This document shows, one piece after another, positions 1-7,170 of a stretch of 8,838 bases of DNA. The stretch's first letter is position 1; every line of letters starts with the position of its first letter. The notes under the pieces were generated by a model, which had not been told where the DNA came from, did no database searches, and saw nothing but the letters and a program-made list of their open reading frames with translations. The stretch is from the NCBI GenBank assembly GCA_023251335.1, contig JAHEZA010000069.1, positions 1 through 8,838 on the forward strand. The letters are read 5' to 3'. This DNA comes from Chitinophagaceae bacterium. Its GTDB lineage: Bacteria > Bacteroidota > Bacteroidia > Chitinophagales > Chitinophagaceae. The position numbers and the translations under genes are program-made.

Positions 1-971
1 TCAGCAAGAACTGCTTTTTCCGCATCTTCCAGTTTCACGCCTTTTACCAGTTTTCCATCTATGCAAATAAGCCCGGCATCGGTGCTTCCGGAATTATAAC
101 ATTCTATACTGCTAAATAATTGTTGTTCTTTTACCAGATTTTGAAACAATCGTGACGAGGTACCCCCTCCAAGAATTTCAGAAATCACTTCAGCCGCATA
201 ATACCTTTTGTCGAGCCTTGATGACATGTGCCAGCATTTGTAAAGTGCGTCCAGTGGCACTTCCGCAATTACTTCTAGCCGCCTTGGTTCAATTTGAAGA
301 GGCTCCTGTTTTATATTTCTTATATATTTATTTCCGGCTGGAATATCGCCAAACCATTTTTGCGATAGTTCTTTTACTTTATCGACTGATACATTTCCGG
401 CCACGGTCAATACAGCATTTGCAGGCGTATAATGTTTAAAGAAGAAATTCTTCACGTCCTGCAGTTTGGCATTTTCGACGTGGCTTAGTTCTTTACCTAT
501 CGTCATCCATCTATACGGATGTTCTTTATAAGCAAGGTCGCGAAGTTTATGCCATACATCGCCGTAAGGCTTATTGATATAATGCTCTTTAAATTCTTCA
601 CAAACTACTTTTCGCTGTACTTCCAGCGAGTTTTCATTAAAAGCAAGTGAAAACATCCGGTCACTTTCCAACCAAAAAGCAGTTTCAATATTTTCAGCAG
701 GCAACTGACAAAAATAATTTGTAAGGTCATTAGTGGTATAAGCGTTATTTTCTCCACCGGCCATTTGCAGTGGCTCATCATAAGATTCTATATGCACGCT
801 TCCGCCAAACATCAGGTGCTCAAATAAATGCGCAAAGCCTGTCTGTAGTGGGTCTTCATCTCTTGCGCCTACATCATACATCACATCAAGCACGGCCATC
901 GGCGTACTTTTGTCTTCATGTACAATCACACGTAACCCATTATCTAAAACAAATTTTTCAAAATGAATCAT
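1..971 (-). CDS. M16 family zinc metallopeptidase, N-terminal part (cut by window edge)
   Basis: The gene starts at the ATG at 969-971 and reads leftward off the window, so only about 323 residues are visible. The protein opens with a typical M16 beginning (FEKFVLDNGLRVIV). It carries the inverted zinc motif HLFEH at residues 48-52, where H48 and H52 bind zinc and E51 is the catalytic base. The third ligand is probably E125 in the VVCEEF segment, about 73 residues downstream, which is the family spacing. The second lobe begins near residue 170 (NAVLTVAGNV), and GGGTSSRLFQNL near 265-276 is the usual C-lobe motif. With all catalytic residues present, it should be an active peptidase of the compact M16B type (usually about 410-430 residues). 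No signal peptide is visible, so it is probably cytoplasmic. In Bacteroidota such genes often sit beside a second M16 gene, which would lie outside this window. The substrate is unknown. Confidence 0.93.
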   Translation of the reverse strand, partial: MIHFEKFVLDNGLRVIVHEDKSTPMAVLDVMYDVGARDEDPLQTGFAHLFEHLMFGGSVHIESYDEPLQMAGGENNAYTTNDLTNYFCQLPAENIETAFWLESDRMFSLAFNENSLEVQRKVVCEEFKEHYINKPYGDVWHKLRDLAYKEHPYRWMTIGKELSHVENAKLQDVKNFFFKHYTPANAVLTVAGNVSVDKVKELSQKWFGDIPAGNKYIRNIKQEPLQIEPRRLEVIAEVPLDALYKCWHMSSRLDKRYYAAEVISEILGGGTSSRLFQNLVKEQQLFSSIECYNSGSTDAGLICIDGKLVKGVKLEDAEKAVLA

Positions 972-1149
972 AGCTGCAAAAATGCGTCAATCCAGCCCAT
1001 TTTCCCAAAAAGAATTGGAAAAGAAAAGTGAATAAAATATTTCAAATTCTTCCGGCTTATGGCTTTGCAAAACTTGAATGCATTTGATACAATAATTAAA
1101 AAGGCTACAAATGGAAAATGAAATCAAAATCAATATCTTTATTTTCTAA
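972..1149. promoter_or_regulatory. Divergent intergenic region between M16 peptidase and FGGY kinase
   Basis: This 178-base AT-rich gap must hold the starts of transcription for both flanking genes, which point away from each other. No convincing -33/-7 pair was found on either strand. The closest element is TATCTTTA at 1134-1141 on the plus strand, one mismatch from TAnnTTTG, but it would place the transcript start almost on the kinase ATG. A weaker combination is TTTG at 1083-1086 with TACAAATG at 1106-1113. No operator-like palindrome stands out. Confidence 0.3.
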
Positions 1150-2661
1150 ATGACAAAAGAAAAAAATAAACCATATTTTATTGGAGTTGATATCGGTACC
1201 GGCAGCACCAAAGCCATTGCCATGGACAGTAAAGGAACAATTATTGCAGATTCTCAATTGTATTATTCTACCGAAAATTCTAAACCAGGGTATTCGGAAC
1301 AAGACCCCGAAATTATTTTGGAAGCTTTTAAAAAATGTGTTCATGAAATAGTAGGCTCTGTTAAATATCCACCAATATCTATTAGTTTAAGCAGCGCTAT
1401 GCACGGGCTTATTGCAGTAAACGAACAAAATAAGCCCATTTCTAATTTGATAACCTGGGCCGATACACGAAGTGAAAAAATAGCCGAGCAAATCAGGAAA
1501 TCTAAAGAAGCAAAAAGTATTTACAAAGCCACAGGAACGCCGATTCATCCGATGGCTCCGCTTTGCAAAATGATTTGGATTCGGAAAAATCAGTCCAGCA
1601 TTTTTAAACAGGCTTTTAAATTTATTTCCATAAAAGAACTTATCTGGTTTCGCTTATTTGGTGTTTATGAGATAGACTATTCTATCGCGTCCGCAACCGG
1701 TTTGTTTAATATTAATACATTGCAATGGCATAAGGCTTCCTTGAAATTATGCGGAATAAATTCAAACCAACTTTCAGAACCAAAGCCAACTAATTTTATC
1801 AGGAAAAATGCAGATGCTTCAATATTAAATTCATTATCTCTTTCTGCTGAAACTTCTTTTTGCATAGGCGCAAGCGACGGTTGCCTGGCCAATTTAGGAA
1901 GTTATGCAATGGACAAAGGTACAGCCGCTTTGACTATCGGAACGAGCGGCGCCGTAAGAATTGCCAGTTCAAAACCGGTTTATAATTTTAAAGAAATGAC
2001 TTTTAATTATTTGCTGGATGATAAAACCTATATCAGTGGCGGCCCTGTGAATAATGGTGGAAATGTGGTTCAGTGGCTACTTGAGAGTTTTCTGAATATT
2101 AAAAATCCTTCCGAAAAAGATTATGAAAGATTATTTCTGAGAATTAATTCGGTTCCTCCCGGAAGTAAAGGATTGATTTTCTTGCCCTATTTATATGGAG
2201 AAAGAGCACCGGTTTGGGATGGAAGGGCAAGCGGTGTTTTTATGGGTATAAAATCATTTCATACGCAGGATTATTTTTTGCGTGCCGCTTTGGAAGGTAT
2301 TTGTTATTCGATGAACCAGGTTTTACAAATTGTTGAGAAATCAACTCAAAAAATTGATAAACTGATTGTTGGTGGTGGTTTTATTCATTCCAAAACATGG
2401 ATGAATATTTTGGCAGATGTAACAGGAAAAAAGCTTGTGGTTTTTGAAACCCAGGATTCATCAGCGGTTGGCGCGGCGTTATTGAATATAAAAGCAATGA
2501 AAATGATCAAAAATTATTCTTCATTAAAACCTGCGGTCAGTCAAATCGTGAAGCCTGATTTAAGAAACCGGAAACAGCATGAAACTAATTACACGGTATT
2601 TAAAAGCCTATACGCCTCATTAAAAGAACAAATGCAGCAGGTATATCAAAATAAAAATTGA
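1150..2661 (+). CDS. gntK: FGGY-family carbohydrate kinase, probable gluconokinase
   Basis: The 503-residue protein has the FGGY actin-like fold motifs in order. These are the first phosphate loop DIGTGSTK (14-21), a sugar-contact segment SSAMHGL (81-87), the catalytic aspartate probably D243 in GASDG, the second phosphate loop GTSGAVR (264-270), GERAPVWD (350-357) and the adenosine-site glycines GGGFIHSKTW (408-417). Segments such as ITWADTRSE (101-109), GTPIHPMAPL (129-138) and FISIKELI (158-165) resemble gluconate kinases of the Bacillus GntK type more than xylulokinases or glycerol kinases. The expected reaction is ATP + D-gluconate to 6-phosphogluconate in the cytoplasm, feeding the pentose phosphate or Entner-Doudoroff route. 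A TAA lies directly before the ATG, so no upstream start is possible in frame. There is no Shine-Dalgarno sequence. A GntP-family carrier is encoded 3 kb away on the other strand, but no 6-phosphogluconate dehydrogenase or gnt regulator is present. Xylulokinase-like specificity remains possible. Confidence 0.85.
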   Translation: MTKEKNKPYFIGVDIGTGSTKAIAMDSKGTIIADSQLYYSTENSKPGYSEQDPEIILEAFKKCVHEIVGSVKYPPISISLSSAMHGLIAVNEQNKPISNLITWADTRSEKIAEQIRKSKEAKSIYKATGTPIHPMAPLCKMIWIRKNQSSIFKQAFKFISIKELIWFRLFGVYEIDYSIASATGLFNINTLQWHKASLKLCGINSNQLSEPKPTNFIRKNADASILNSLSLSAETSFCIGASDGCLANLGSYAMDKGTAALTIGTSGAVRIASSKPVYNFKEMTFNYLLDDKTYISGGPVNNGGNVVQWLLESFLNIKNPSEKDYERLFLRINSVPPGSKGLIFLPYLYGERAPVWDGRASGVFMGIKSFHTQDYFLRAALEGICYSMNQVLQIVEKSTQKIDKLIVGGGFIHSKTWMNILADVTGKKLVVFETQDSSAVGAALLNIKAMKMIKNYSSLKPAVSQIVKPDLRNRKQHETNYTVFKSLYASLKEQMQQVYQNKN

Positions 2662-2675
2662 TAATAAAAGTTGCT

Positions 2676-3749
2676 TTACTGCCAGGCATTTTCCAAAAAC
2701 CTAACCCAGTTTTTATACATAATATTTTCAATATCATTTTCAGAATAGCCACGCTCTTTTAAAATTGCAGGAATTTTTTGCAGATCCACGATGGTATCTA
2801 AATCAGCAGGACCCTGCTCTGTACCGTAACCGCCATCCAAATCAGTTCCTATTCCTGAATGAAGGGAATTGCCAGCCAGTTGGCAAACATGATCAATATG
2901 ATCAATAACGGTTGAAATATAAACACCTTCATCTTTGGGATTTGATTTTCTTCTAATCCAACCGGGCTTCAACATCCACGCATCAAAAGCGCCGCCAATA
3001 ATTGCTCCGCGTTCTATCAACACTTTTATTTGCTCGTCAGAAAACTGCCTGTTGTGCGGAACCAACGCACGGCAGTTATTGTGACTTGCCCAAACGTGCC
3101 CGTTAAAGTTCTCCAATGCCTCCCAAAAACTTTCATCACAAAGATGAGTAGCATCTAAAATAATATTTAGTCTTTCCATTTCCTTTAATAACTCGCGTCC
3201 TTTATTCCCAATTCCGCCATCAGAATCTGTTCCATACGCATACACGCCTGGTCCGTAATGCGCAGGGCCGATCGCGCGCAATCCATTTTCATAATTCTTT
3301 TCAAGGCATTTCATATTCACAATGGAGTCAGCTCCTTCAAGGCTCAGGATATAACCAATTGGTAATTCTTTTGTATTTTCTTTTTTCCACCCTTCTAAAT
3401 GATTTTTTAATTCCCCGGAATTTTTTATCTGAATCATTTCTCCTTTATCCTCCATTGCCTTGTACCACGCTAATTGCCCCTGCGTCTGTGCCCACGCTTG
3501 TTCCTGCGAATTCCATCCATGTAATTTGCTTCCCGGTTTTACGAATCTCGCTATCATTGTTGCCACGCAAATTCCAATATTTCCTTTGCGCATTTCCGGT
3601 AAGGAAACAGTTCCATTACATCTATCCGGTTTATCATTCATTCCTTTTTCTCTTTCGCGAATATGCATAACCGTTTGGGTAAGATCGCGGTTCCATTCCA
3701 TGGCGTTCATGCTGAGATCAAGGTGAGCGTCGAAAATTAAATCAGACAT
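2676..3749 (-). CDS. M19 (renal/membrane dipeptidase) family dipeptidase
   Basis: The 357-residue protein shows the complete binuclear zinc site of peptidase family M19. H9 and D11 are in DAHLD, the bridging E138 is in SLEGAD, H202 is in DATHL and H223 is in ASHNN. Substrate and catalytic residues R234 (HNRQ) and D303 (GTDLDGG) are also present. Family members hydrolyse dipeptides and, unlike most peptidases, accept a D-amino acid at the C-terminal position. No signal peptide or lipobox is visible, so this copy is probably cytoplasmic, as many bacterial members are. The gene is last in a minus-strand series after a PLP enzyme of the D-serine/D-threonine type. That fits a role in freeing D-amino acids from L,D-dipeptides, which is an inference. 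It is 113 bases downstream of the PLP gene, farther than a tightly coupled partner, with a short tandem repeat in between. Its 3' end faces the kinase with only 14 bases separating them. Confidence 0.9.
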   Translation of the reverse strand: MSDLIFDAHLDLSMNAMEWNRDLTQTVMHIREREKGMNDKPDRCNGTVSLPEMRKGNIGICVATMIARFVKPGSKLHGWNSQEQAWAQTQGQLAWYKAMEDKGEMIQIKNSGELKNHLEGWKKENTKELPIGYILSLEGADSIVNMKCLEKNYENGLRAIGPAHYGPGVYAYGTDSDGGIGNKGRELLKEMERLNIILDATHLCDESFWEALENFNGHVWASHNNCRALVPHNRQFSDEQIKVLIERGAIIGGAFDAWMLKPGWIRRKSNPKDEGVYISTVIDHIDHVCQLAGNSLHSGIGTDLDGGYGTEQGPADLDTIVDLQKIPAILKERGYSENDIENIMYKNWVRFLENAWQ

Positions 3750-3775
3750 TGTGGTAAAGGTTTTTTAGATGCTAC

Positions 3776-3815
3776 ATTGCGGAATTGATGAATTGCTGAA
3801 TTGATGTATTGCTTA
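3776..3815. repeat. Five tandem 8-bp units, consensus ATTG(C/A)TGA
   Basis: Five adjoining octamers read ATTGCGGA, ATTGATGA, ATTGCTGA, ATTGATGT and ATTGCTTA. ATTG recurs exactly every 8 bases, and the fifth base alternates C, A, C, A, C. On the transcribed strand of the flanking genes this reads as CAAT every 8 bases. The array lies in the non-coding gap between the PLP-enzyme stop and the dipeptidase start, inside the presumed operon. It has no inverted symmetry, so it does not look like a terminator. Its function is unknown. Confidence 0.8.
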
Positions 3816-3862
3816 GTAAAACAACAAATAATTTGATTTTGTATTCACAACAATAAAACAAT

Positions 3863-4981
3863 TTAAATAGTAATCATTTTTTTCCTTGCCACAACATTCC
3901 ACTTATCAACTACATTTCCATTTTCTACAATCACAGCTTCATCATACAAAGCAACTGTCGGGCAAATGTGATAAGGAATTCCATACAGTACATCACCAAC
4001 ATGAATATTTTCCCAATCTTTTACAATCACCACCAAATGCTCTTCGCTCTGTGATTTCACTTCATAATTTTCTAAATTCAAAAAAAATATTCTTTTTGAA
4101 ATTGGATTTTCTGCCGCAACAGATTTATGCCCAAGATCGGTTGTGATAAGCCCTGGTGCAGGTTTGGAGATAACTCGTGTTAACAGAACTGCAGCAAACT
4201 CAAATGGCTGCTCTTGCAACAAAGTATCATATCCATAATCCCACAATAAACAAGTTCCGGGGCTGCAAAATTCTTCTTTATGTAATGCATGTGCTGTAAA
4301 TGTTGGCGTTCCTCCTGCGATTATTTTTACATCCTGCAAATCAGAATTATTGATTATTTGTTGCTTTACTGCATTTATTTTTTCAAAGGCTTCTTTTACT
4401 TTATGTTTTCTAACTTCAAAATCTTCATCGCGGATATGGCCATCGTAAATATGCAAGCCCCGGAAATTTATGTGTGATAATTTTTGTAATTCTAAAAACA
4501 GATCAAAAAGTTTTTCTCCGGCTTCAATTCCTGTGCGGTGCATTCCGGCATCTACATCAATAAAAACAGTTGCTTTTAAATTTTCTTTTCCAAATAAATC
4601 GTTCAACATATTTGCAGAATCGAAATTGTCAATCAAAGAAGCAAATTGAATATCACGATATTTTTTTATTAAAGAAATAAACCGTTTTGCTTTTGAAAGA
4701 TTCAATTGATAAGCGAGCAAAATATTTTTTGCTCCGGCTTCTGCAAGCATTTCTGCTTCAGCGATTGTAGCGCATTTAAATTGAGAGATCCCGGCGGCTA
4801 TCTGCATCTTTGCTATTTCCGCCATCTTATGTGTTTTCACATGGGGTACTAATCTTTTTGCATCACCTGCAATGTTGATCATGGTTTTGATATTGGATGC
4901 CACCCGATCTTTATAAATAAGCAATGCCGGCGAATCAATTTCGTCCGGATCATTTAATTCGTACCATTTTTCTCTATTCAT
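3863..4981 (-). CDS. DSD1/D-threonine aldolase-type (fold III) PLP enzyme; probable D-hydroxy-amino-acid dehydratase or aldolase
   Basis: The start chosen here is the ATG at 4979-4981, giving 372 residues. A TTG six bases upstream (4985-4987) is the only longer option considered. The fold III alanine-racemase-like barrel comes first. PHVKTHK near residues 46-52 carries the PLP-binding lysine (K49). IYDGHI follows near 178-183, and the phosphate-binding GGTPT near 223-227. A C-terminal beta domain then ends in the metal motif HIC (H338, C340) within PYHICPT. A His-x-Cys pair is, from memory, the zinc site of eukaryotic-type D-serine dehydratase and its bacterial D-hydroxyaspartate relatives, whereas D-threonine aldolases carry His-x-Asp. 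This favours dehydration of a D-3-hydroxy amino acid to a 2-oxo acid plus ammonia, though aldolase activity cannot be excluded. The start overlaps the 3' end of the RidA gene by 8 bases, implying translational coupling. That pairing suits an enzyme releasing an enamine/imine. Confidence 0.87.
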   Translation of the reverse strand: MNREKWYELNDPDEIDSPALLIYKDRVASNIKTMINIAGDAKRLVPHVKTHKMAEIAKMQIAAGISQFKCATIAEAEMLAEAGAKNILLAYQLNLSKAKRFISLIKKYRDIQFASLIDNFDSANMLNDLFGKENLKATVFIDVDAGMHRTGIEAGEKLFDLFLELQKLSHINFRGLHIYDGHIRDEDFEVRKHKVKEAFEKINAVKQQIINNSDLQDVKIIAGGTPTFTAHALHKEEFCSPGTCLLWDYGYDTLLQEQPFEFAAVLLTRVISKPAPGLITTDLGHKSVAAENPISKRIFFLNLENYEVKSQSEEHLVVIVKDWENIHVGDVLYGIPYHICPTVALYDEAVIVENGNVVDKWNVVARKKMITI

Positions 4982-5501
4982 TTTCAACGTGTATTTCAGT
5001 TGTTGATTGGGTAATTACCATTTTAGTACCCTCATTATAAAGTTCAAATATTGCTTCAATTTCTACCGGAATATTGCCGGGTAAAGAACCCATGCCCACT
5101 GCGCTTCTTACGCCCACTCCATTTTCTTCGCCCCAAATTTCAGCAAACAATTCACTGCAACCGTTGATCACAAAAGGATGTTGCTCAAAATCGGTTTTAC
5201 AATTCACCATACCCAACACCTTTATAACACGCCTGATTTTATTGAGGCTTCCAAGATTGGCTTGCAACGTACTTAATATAGTCAGCCCTGTCTGGCGCGC
5301 CGCGAGTTTTGCCGCATCAGCGTTAATATCAAGGCCTACTTTTCCTTTTATTAAGATGCCGTCTTCCAATACAGGGCCATGACCGGAAACATAAATTAAG
5401 TTACCCATCTGTAACAAAGGTTTATAAACTCCTTTGGGTTCCGGAGGTGGTGGTAACGTAATTCCTGAAAGTCTCAGCATTTCATCGGGTGTTTGTGGCA
5501 T
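4974..5501 (-). CDS. RidA/YjgF/YER057c family protein, probable enamine/imine deaminase
   Basis: The 175-residue protein belongs to a longer RidA subfamily than the roughly 128-residue E. coli RidA. It has an extra N-terminal segment rich in proline (PPPPEP, 17-22) and a short C-terminal tail after residue 160. Core motifs are LIYVSGHGP (35-43), GKVGLDI (53-59) and RSAVGMGSLP (132-141) followed by VEIEAIF (146-152). R132 and E147 sit 15 residues apart, matching the R105/E120 pair of E. coli RidA that anchors the substrate carboxylate and activates water. Retention of the arginine suggests true deaminase activity on 2-aminoacrylate-like enamines or imines. The protein would be a cytoplasmic trimer by family precedent. 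The gene is followed with an 8-base overlap by a PLP enzyme whose family makes such intermediates, so it probably clears that enzyme's product. A perfect TAACTTTG -7-like element lies about 110 bases upstream of the start. Confidence 0.9.
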   Translation of the reverse strand: MPQTPDEMLRLSGITLPPPPEPKGVYKPLLQMGNLIYVSGHGPVLEDGILIKGKVGLDINADAAKLAARQTGLTILSTLQANLGSLNKIRRVIKVLGMVNCKTDFEQHPFVINGCSELFAEIWGEENGVGVRSAVGMGSLPGNIPVEIEAIFELYNEGTKMVITQSTTEIHVENE

Positions 5502-5611
5502 AAAATATATTTATTTGTATTTAAAAATTTAGCAGTAAATAAACAATTTTTGAGGTTTTATATTTCCTTATTTTTCAAAAAGCAAATAGCATCATTGGTG
5601 TTTTCATCATT

Positions 5612-5619
5612 CAAAGTTA
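5612..5619 (-). promoter_or_regulatory. Candidate Bacteroidota -7 promoter element (TAACTTTG) upstream of the RidA gene
   Basis: On the minus strand TAACTTTG matches the Bacteroidota -7 consensus TAnnTTTG exactly. It falls in the 153-base gap between the permease stop and the RidA start. A clear TTTG/TTG -33 element is not visible at the expected distance upstream, which weakens the call. If real, it would start a transcript for the last three genes of the cluster with a leader of about 100 bases, independent of the permease. Confidence 0.35.
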
Positions 5620-5654
5620 GCTATTTATCCGTCGTCCGATCTTGGTACTGACGG

Positions 5655-6974
5655 CTACACAAAATGATTTAAAATTAAAACACCTGCCAAACCTGCCACA
5701 GAAACAATTGTTTCCATCATGGTCCAGGTAAGAAAAGTTTCTTTAATAGTTAAATTAAAATATTCTTTAAACAACCAGAATCCGCCATCATTTACATGTG
5801 AGAACATCAGGCTACCGGCGCCGATAGAAAGTACCATTAATTCAGGATGAATGTGTTCGTTCACTCCGAGAATAGGCAACATAATTCCTACGGTCGTTAA
5901 TCCCGCAACCGTGGCAGATCCGATACACACACGGATGATAGCGGCAATCAGCCATCCCAGGATCAGCGGCGACAATTGCATGTCTTTTAATAATTGCCCG
6001 ATATAAACACTCACGCCTCCATCGCTCATTATCTGCATAAAAATTCCTGAACCGGCGATAATTAAAAGGATGACGGAAATACTTTTAAAGGCGTCTTCCA
6101 ATTGCTTCATAATTACCGGAATTTTATTGCCCCGTTTCACTCCCAAAAAATAAATAGCTATTAACACAGATAACAACATCGCTATATTCGGATCTCCTAT
6201 GAATCCCATTGCTTTTCCTACAAAACCTGTTGGTGAAACAAAATATAAAATTATAGCAGTTACCGCTAAGAGAATCACGGGCATTAAAGCAGTCATCAAA
6301 CTAATTCCAAGTCCAGGTAATTCGTTTTCGGGCATTGCTTTTATCTGAAAAATATCATTGGAGGGATTAGGATGGTATCGCTTCAACGTTTTCGCAAACA
6401 ATGGACCGGCAAGAGATATAACCGGTATGGCGATAATAATTCCATAGATCAACGTTTTGCTGATACTGGCATGCAATTGTTCGGCGATAGCAGTAGGGGA
6501 AGGATGCGGCGGCAGGAAACCATGAGCAACGGAAAGCGCCGCCAGCATGGGAACGCCAACATATAACAATGGTAAACGTGTAGTAGCAGCGATAGCAAAG
6601 ATCAATGGAACTACCACAATAAAACCTGCTGTATAAAACAAAGGAATGCCAATGATTAATCCAGCGAGCGCCATTCCCCATTGGATATTTTTTGTACCAA
6701 AAACCTTGGTGAGCGACGCGGTTATTTGCTGCGCAGCGCCACTATCAGCCACCAATTTTCCCAGCATCGCGCCAAAACCGAGAATGATTACGAGCGGACC
6801 AAGGGTATTCCCGATTCCCCTGGTGATAGCCGACGAAATCCGGTGAATATCCATCCCTACTGCAATTCCCAATCCGATACTTACCAGCAAAAATGAAATA
6901 AACGTATCTATTTTAAAATAAGCAACCAATAAAATCAACAGCAGAATGGCTACCAAACAGAGCAGTAAAGGCAT
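5655..6974 (-). CDS. GntP family permease (gluconate / D-serine-type proton symporter)
   Basis: This 439-residue inner-membrane protein is almost entirely hydrophobic, with roughly a dozen membrane segments and no large soluble domain. The length is normal for GntP carriers (about 440-450). Family motifs are clear: GNTLGPLVIILGFGAMLGK (55-73) followed by DSGAAQ (77-82), HGFLPPHPSP (151-160), GSATVAGLTTVGI (352-364) and HVNDGGFW (393-400). The family contains proton symporters for gluconate and related sugar acids, and also the D-serine carrier DsdX, so motifs do not settle the substrate. Two contexts compete. A gluconokinase is encoded nearby but convergently, while the three genes directly downstream on the same strand suggest D-amino-acid breakdown. 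The start ATG at 6972-6974 gives the expected cytoplasmic-to-membrane N-terminus without a Shine-Dalgarno sequence. This is the first gene of the presumed operon. Confidence 0.92.
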   Translation of the reverse strand: MPLLLCLVAILLLILLVAYFKIDTFISFLLVSIGLGIAVGMDIHRISSAITRGIGNTLGPLVIILGFGAMLGKLVADSGAAQQITASLTKVFGTKNIQWGMALAGLIIGIPLFYTAGFIVVVPLIFAIAATTRLPLLYVGVPMLAALSVAHGFLPPHPSPTAIAEQLHASISKTLIYGIIIAIPVISLAGPLFAKTLKRYHPNPSNDIFQIKAMPENELPGLGISLMTALMPVILLAVTAIILYFVSPTGFVGKAMGFIGDPNIAMLLSVLIAIYFLGVKRGNKIPVIMKQLEDAFKSISVILLIIAGSGIFMQIMSDGGVSVYIGQLLKDMQLSPLILGWLIAAIIRVCIGSATVAGLTTVGIMLPILGVNEHIHPELMVLSIGAGSLMFSHVNDGGFWLFKEYFNLTIKETFLTWTMMETIVSVAGLAGVLILNHFV

Positions 6975-7170
6975 AATTAAATATTAAATCATATTAAAGA
7001 CGAGTGACCGATTGAGTTTTAAAGATAATTGAAAAGTAGAAAGCGAAAGCCGGAAATTATCAGAATCGCTGACAATGGTAATAAACCCAAACAGCAATTT
7101 GAGTAAGAGTTTTTCATTATTTTTAATATCATTTTGATTGGTTCAACTTACAGTAAAACAACAAAAAACC
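6975..7170. promoter_or_regulatory. Divergent intergenic region between the GntP permease and the SixA-like phosphatase
   Basis: This 196-base AT-rich gap separates two genes read away from each other. On the minus strand, TATCTTTA (complement of 7020-7027) is one mismatch from the -7 consensus and would give the permease transcript a leader of about 38 bases, but no TTG-type -33 is seen at the right distance. On the plus strand, TATTTTTA at 7118-7125 follows TTTG at 7098-7101 with 16 bases between, slightly short of the usual spacing. No sugar-acid operator palindrome was recognised. Confidence 0.3.

Noticed and set aside
152..973. Plus-strand open frames at 152-439 and 770-973
   Set aside because: They lie antisense to the M16 peptidase gene, whose full motif set shows that the minus strand is coding. 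The plus-strand products have no recognisable domain.
1134..1141. TATCTTTA as the kinase promoter -7 element
   Set aside because: It would start transcription at or next to the kinase ATG, and no -33 element is seen, so it was not listed as a separate promoter.
2661..2678. Small hairpin AAAG-TTG-CTTT between the convergent kinase and dipeptidase genes
   Set aside because: A 4-bp, mostly A-T stem is too weak to call a terminator and is expected by chance in AT-rich DNA.
3359..3726. Overlapping plus-strand open frames opposite the dipeptidase gene
   Set aside because: Both are antisense to strongly conserved M19 sequence and look like reading-frame shadows.
5629..5654. Inverted repeat CCGTC / GACGG just after the permease stop, as a possible terminator
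   Set aside because: The arms are only 5 bp with a 16-base loop, and no T-run follows on the minus strand.
6367..6896. Several open frames on both strands within the permease gene
   Set aside because: The hydrophobic GntP reading frame is intact with all motifs, and the others have no coherent composition or start signal.
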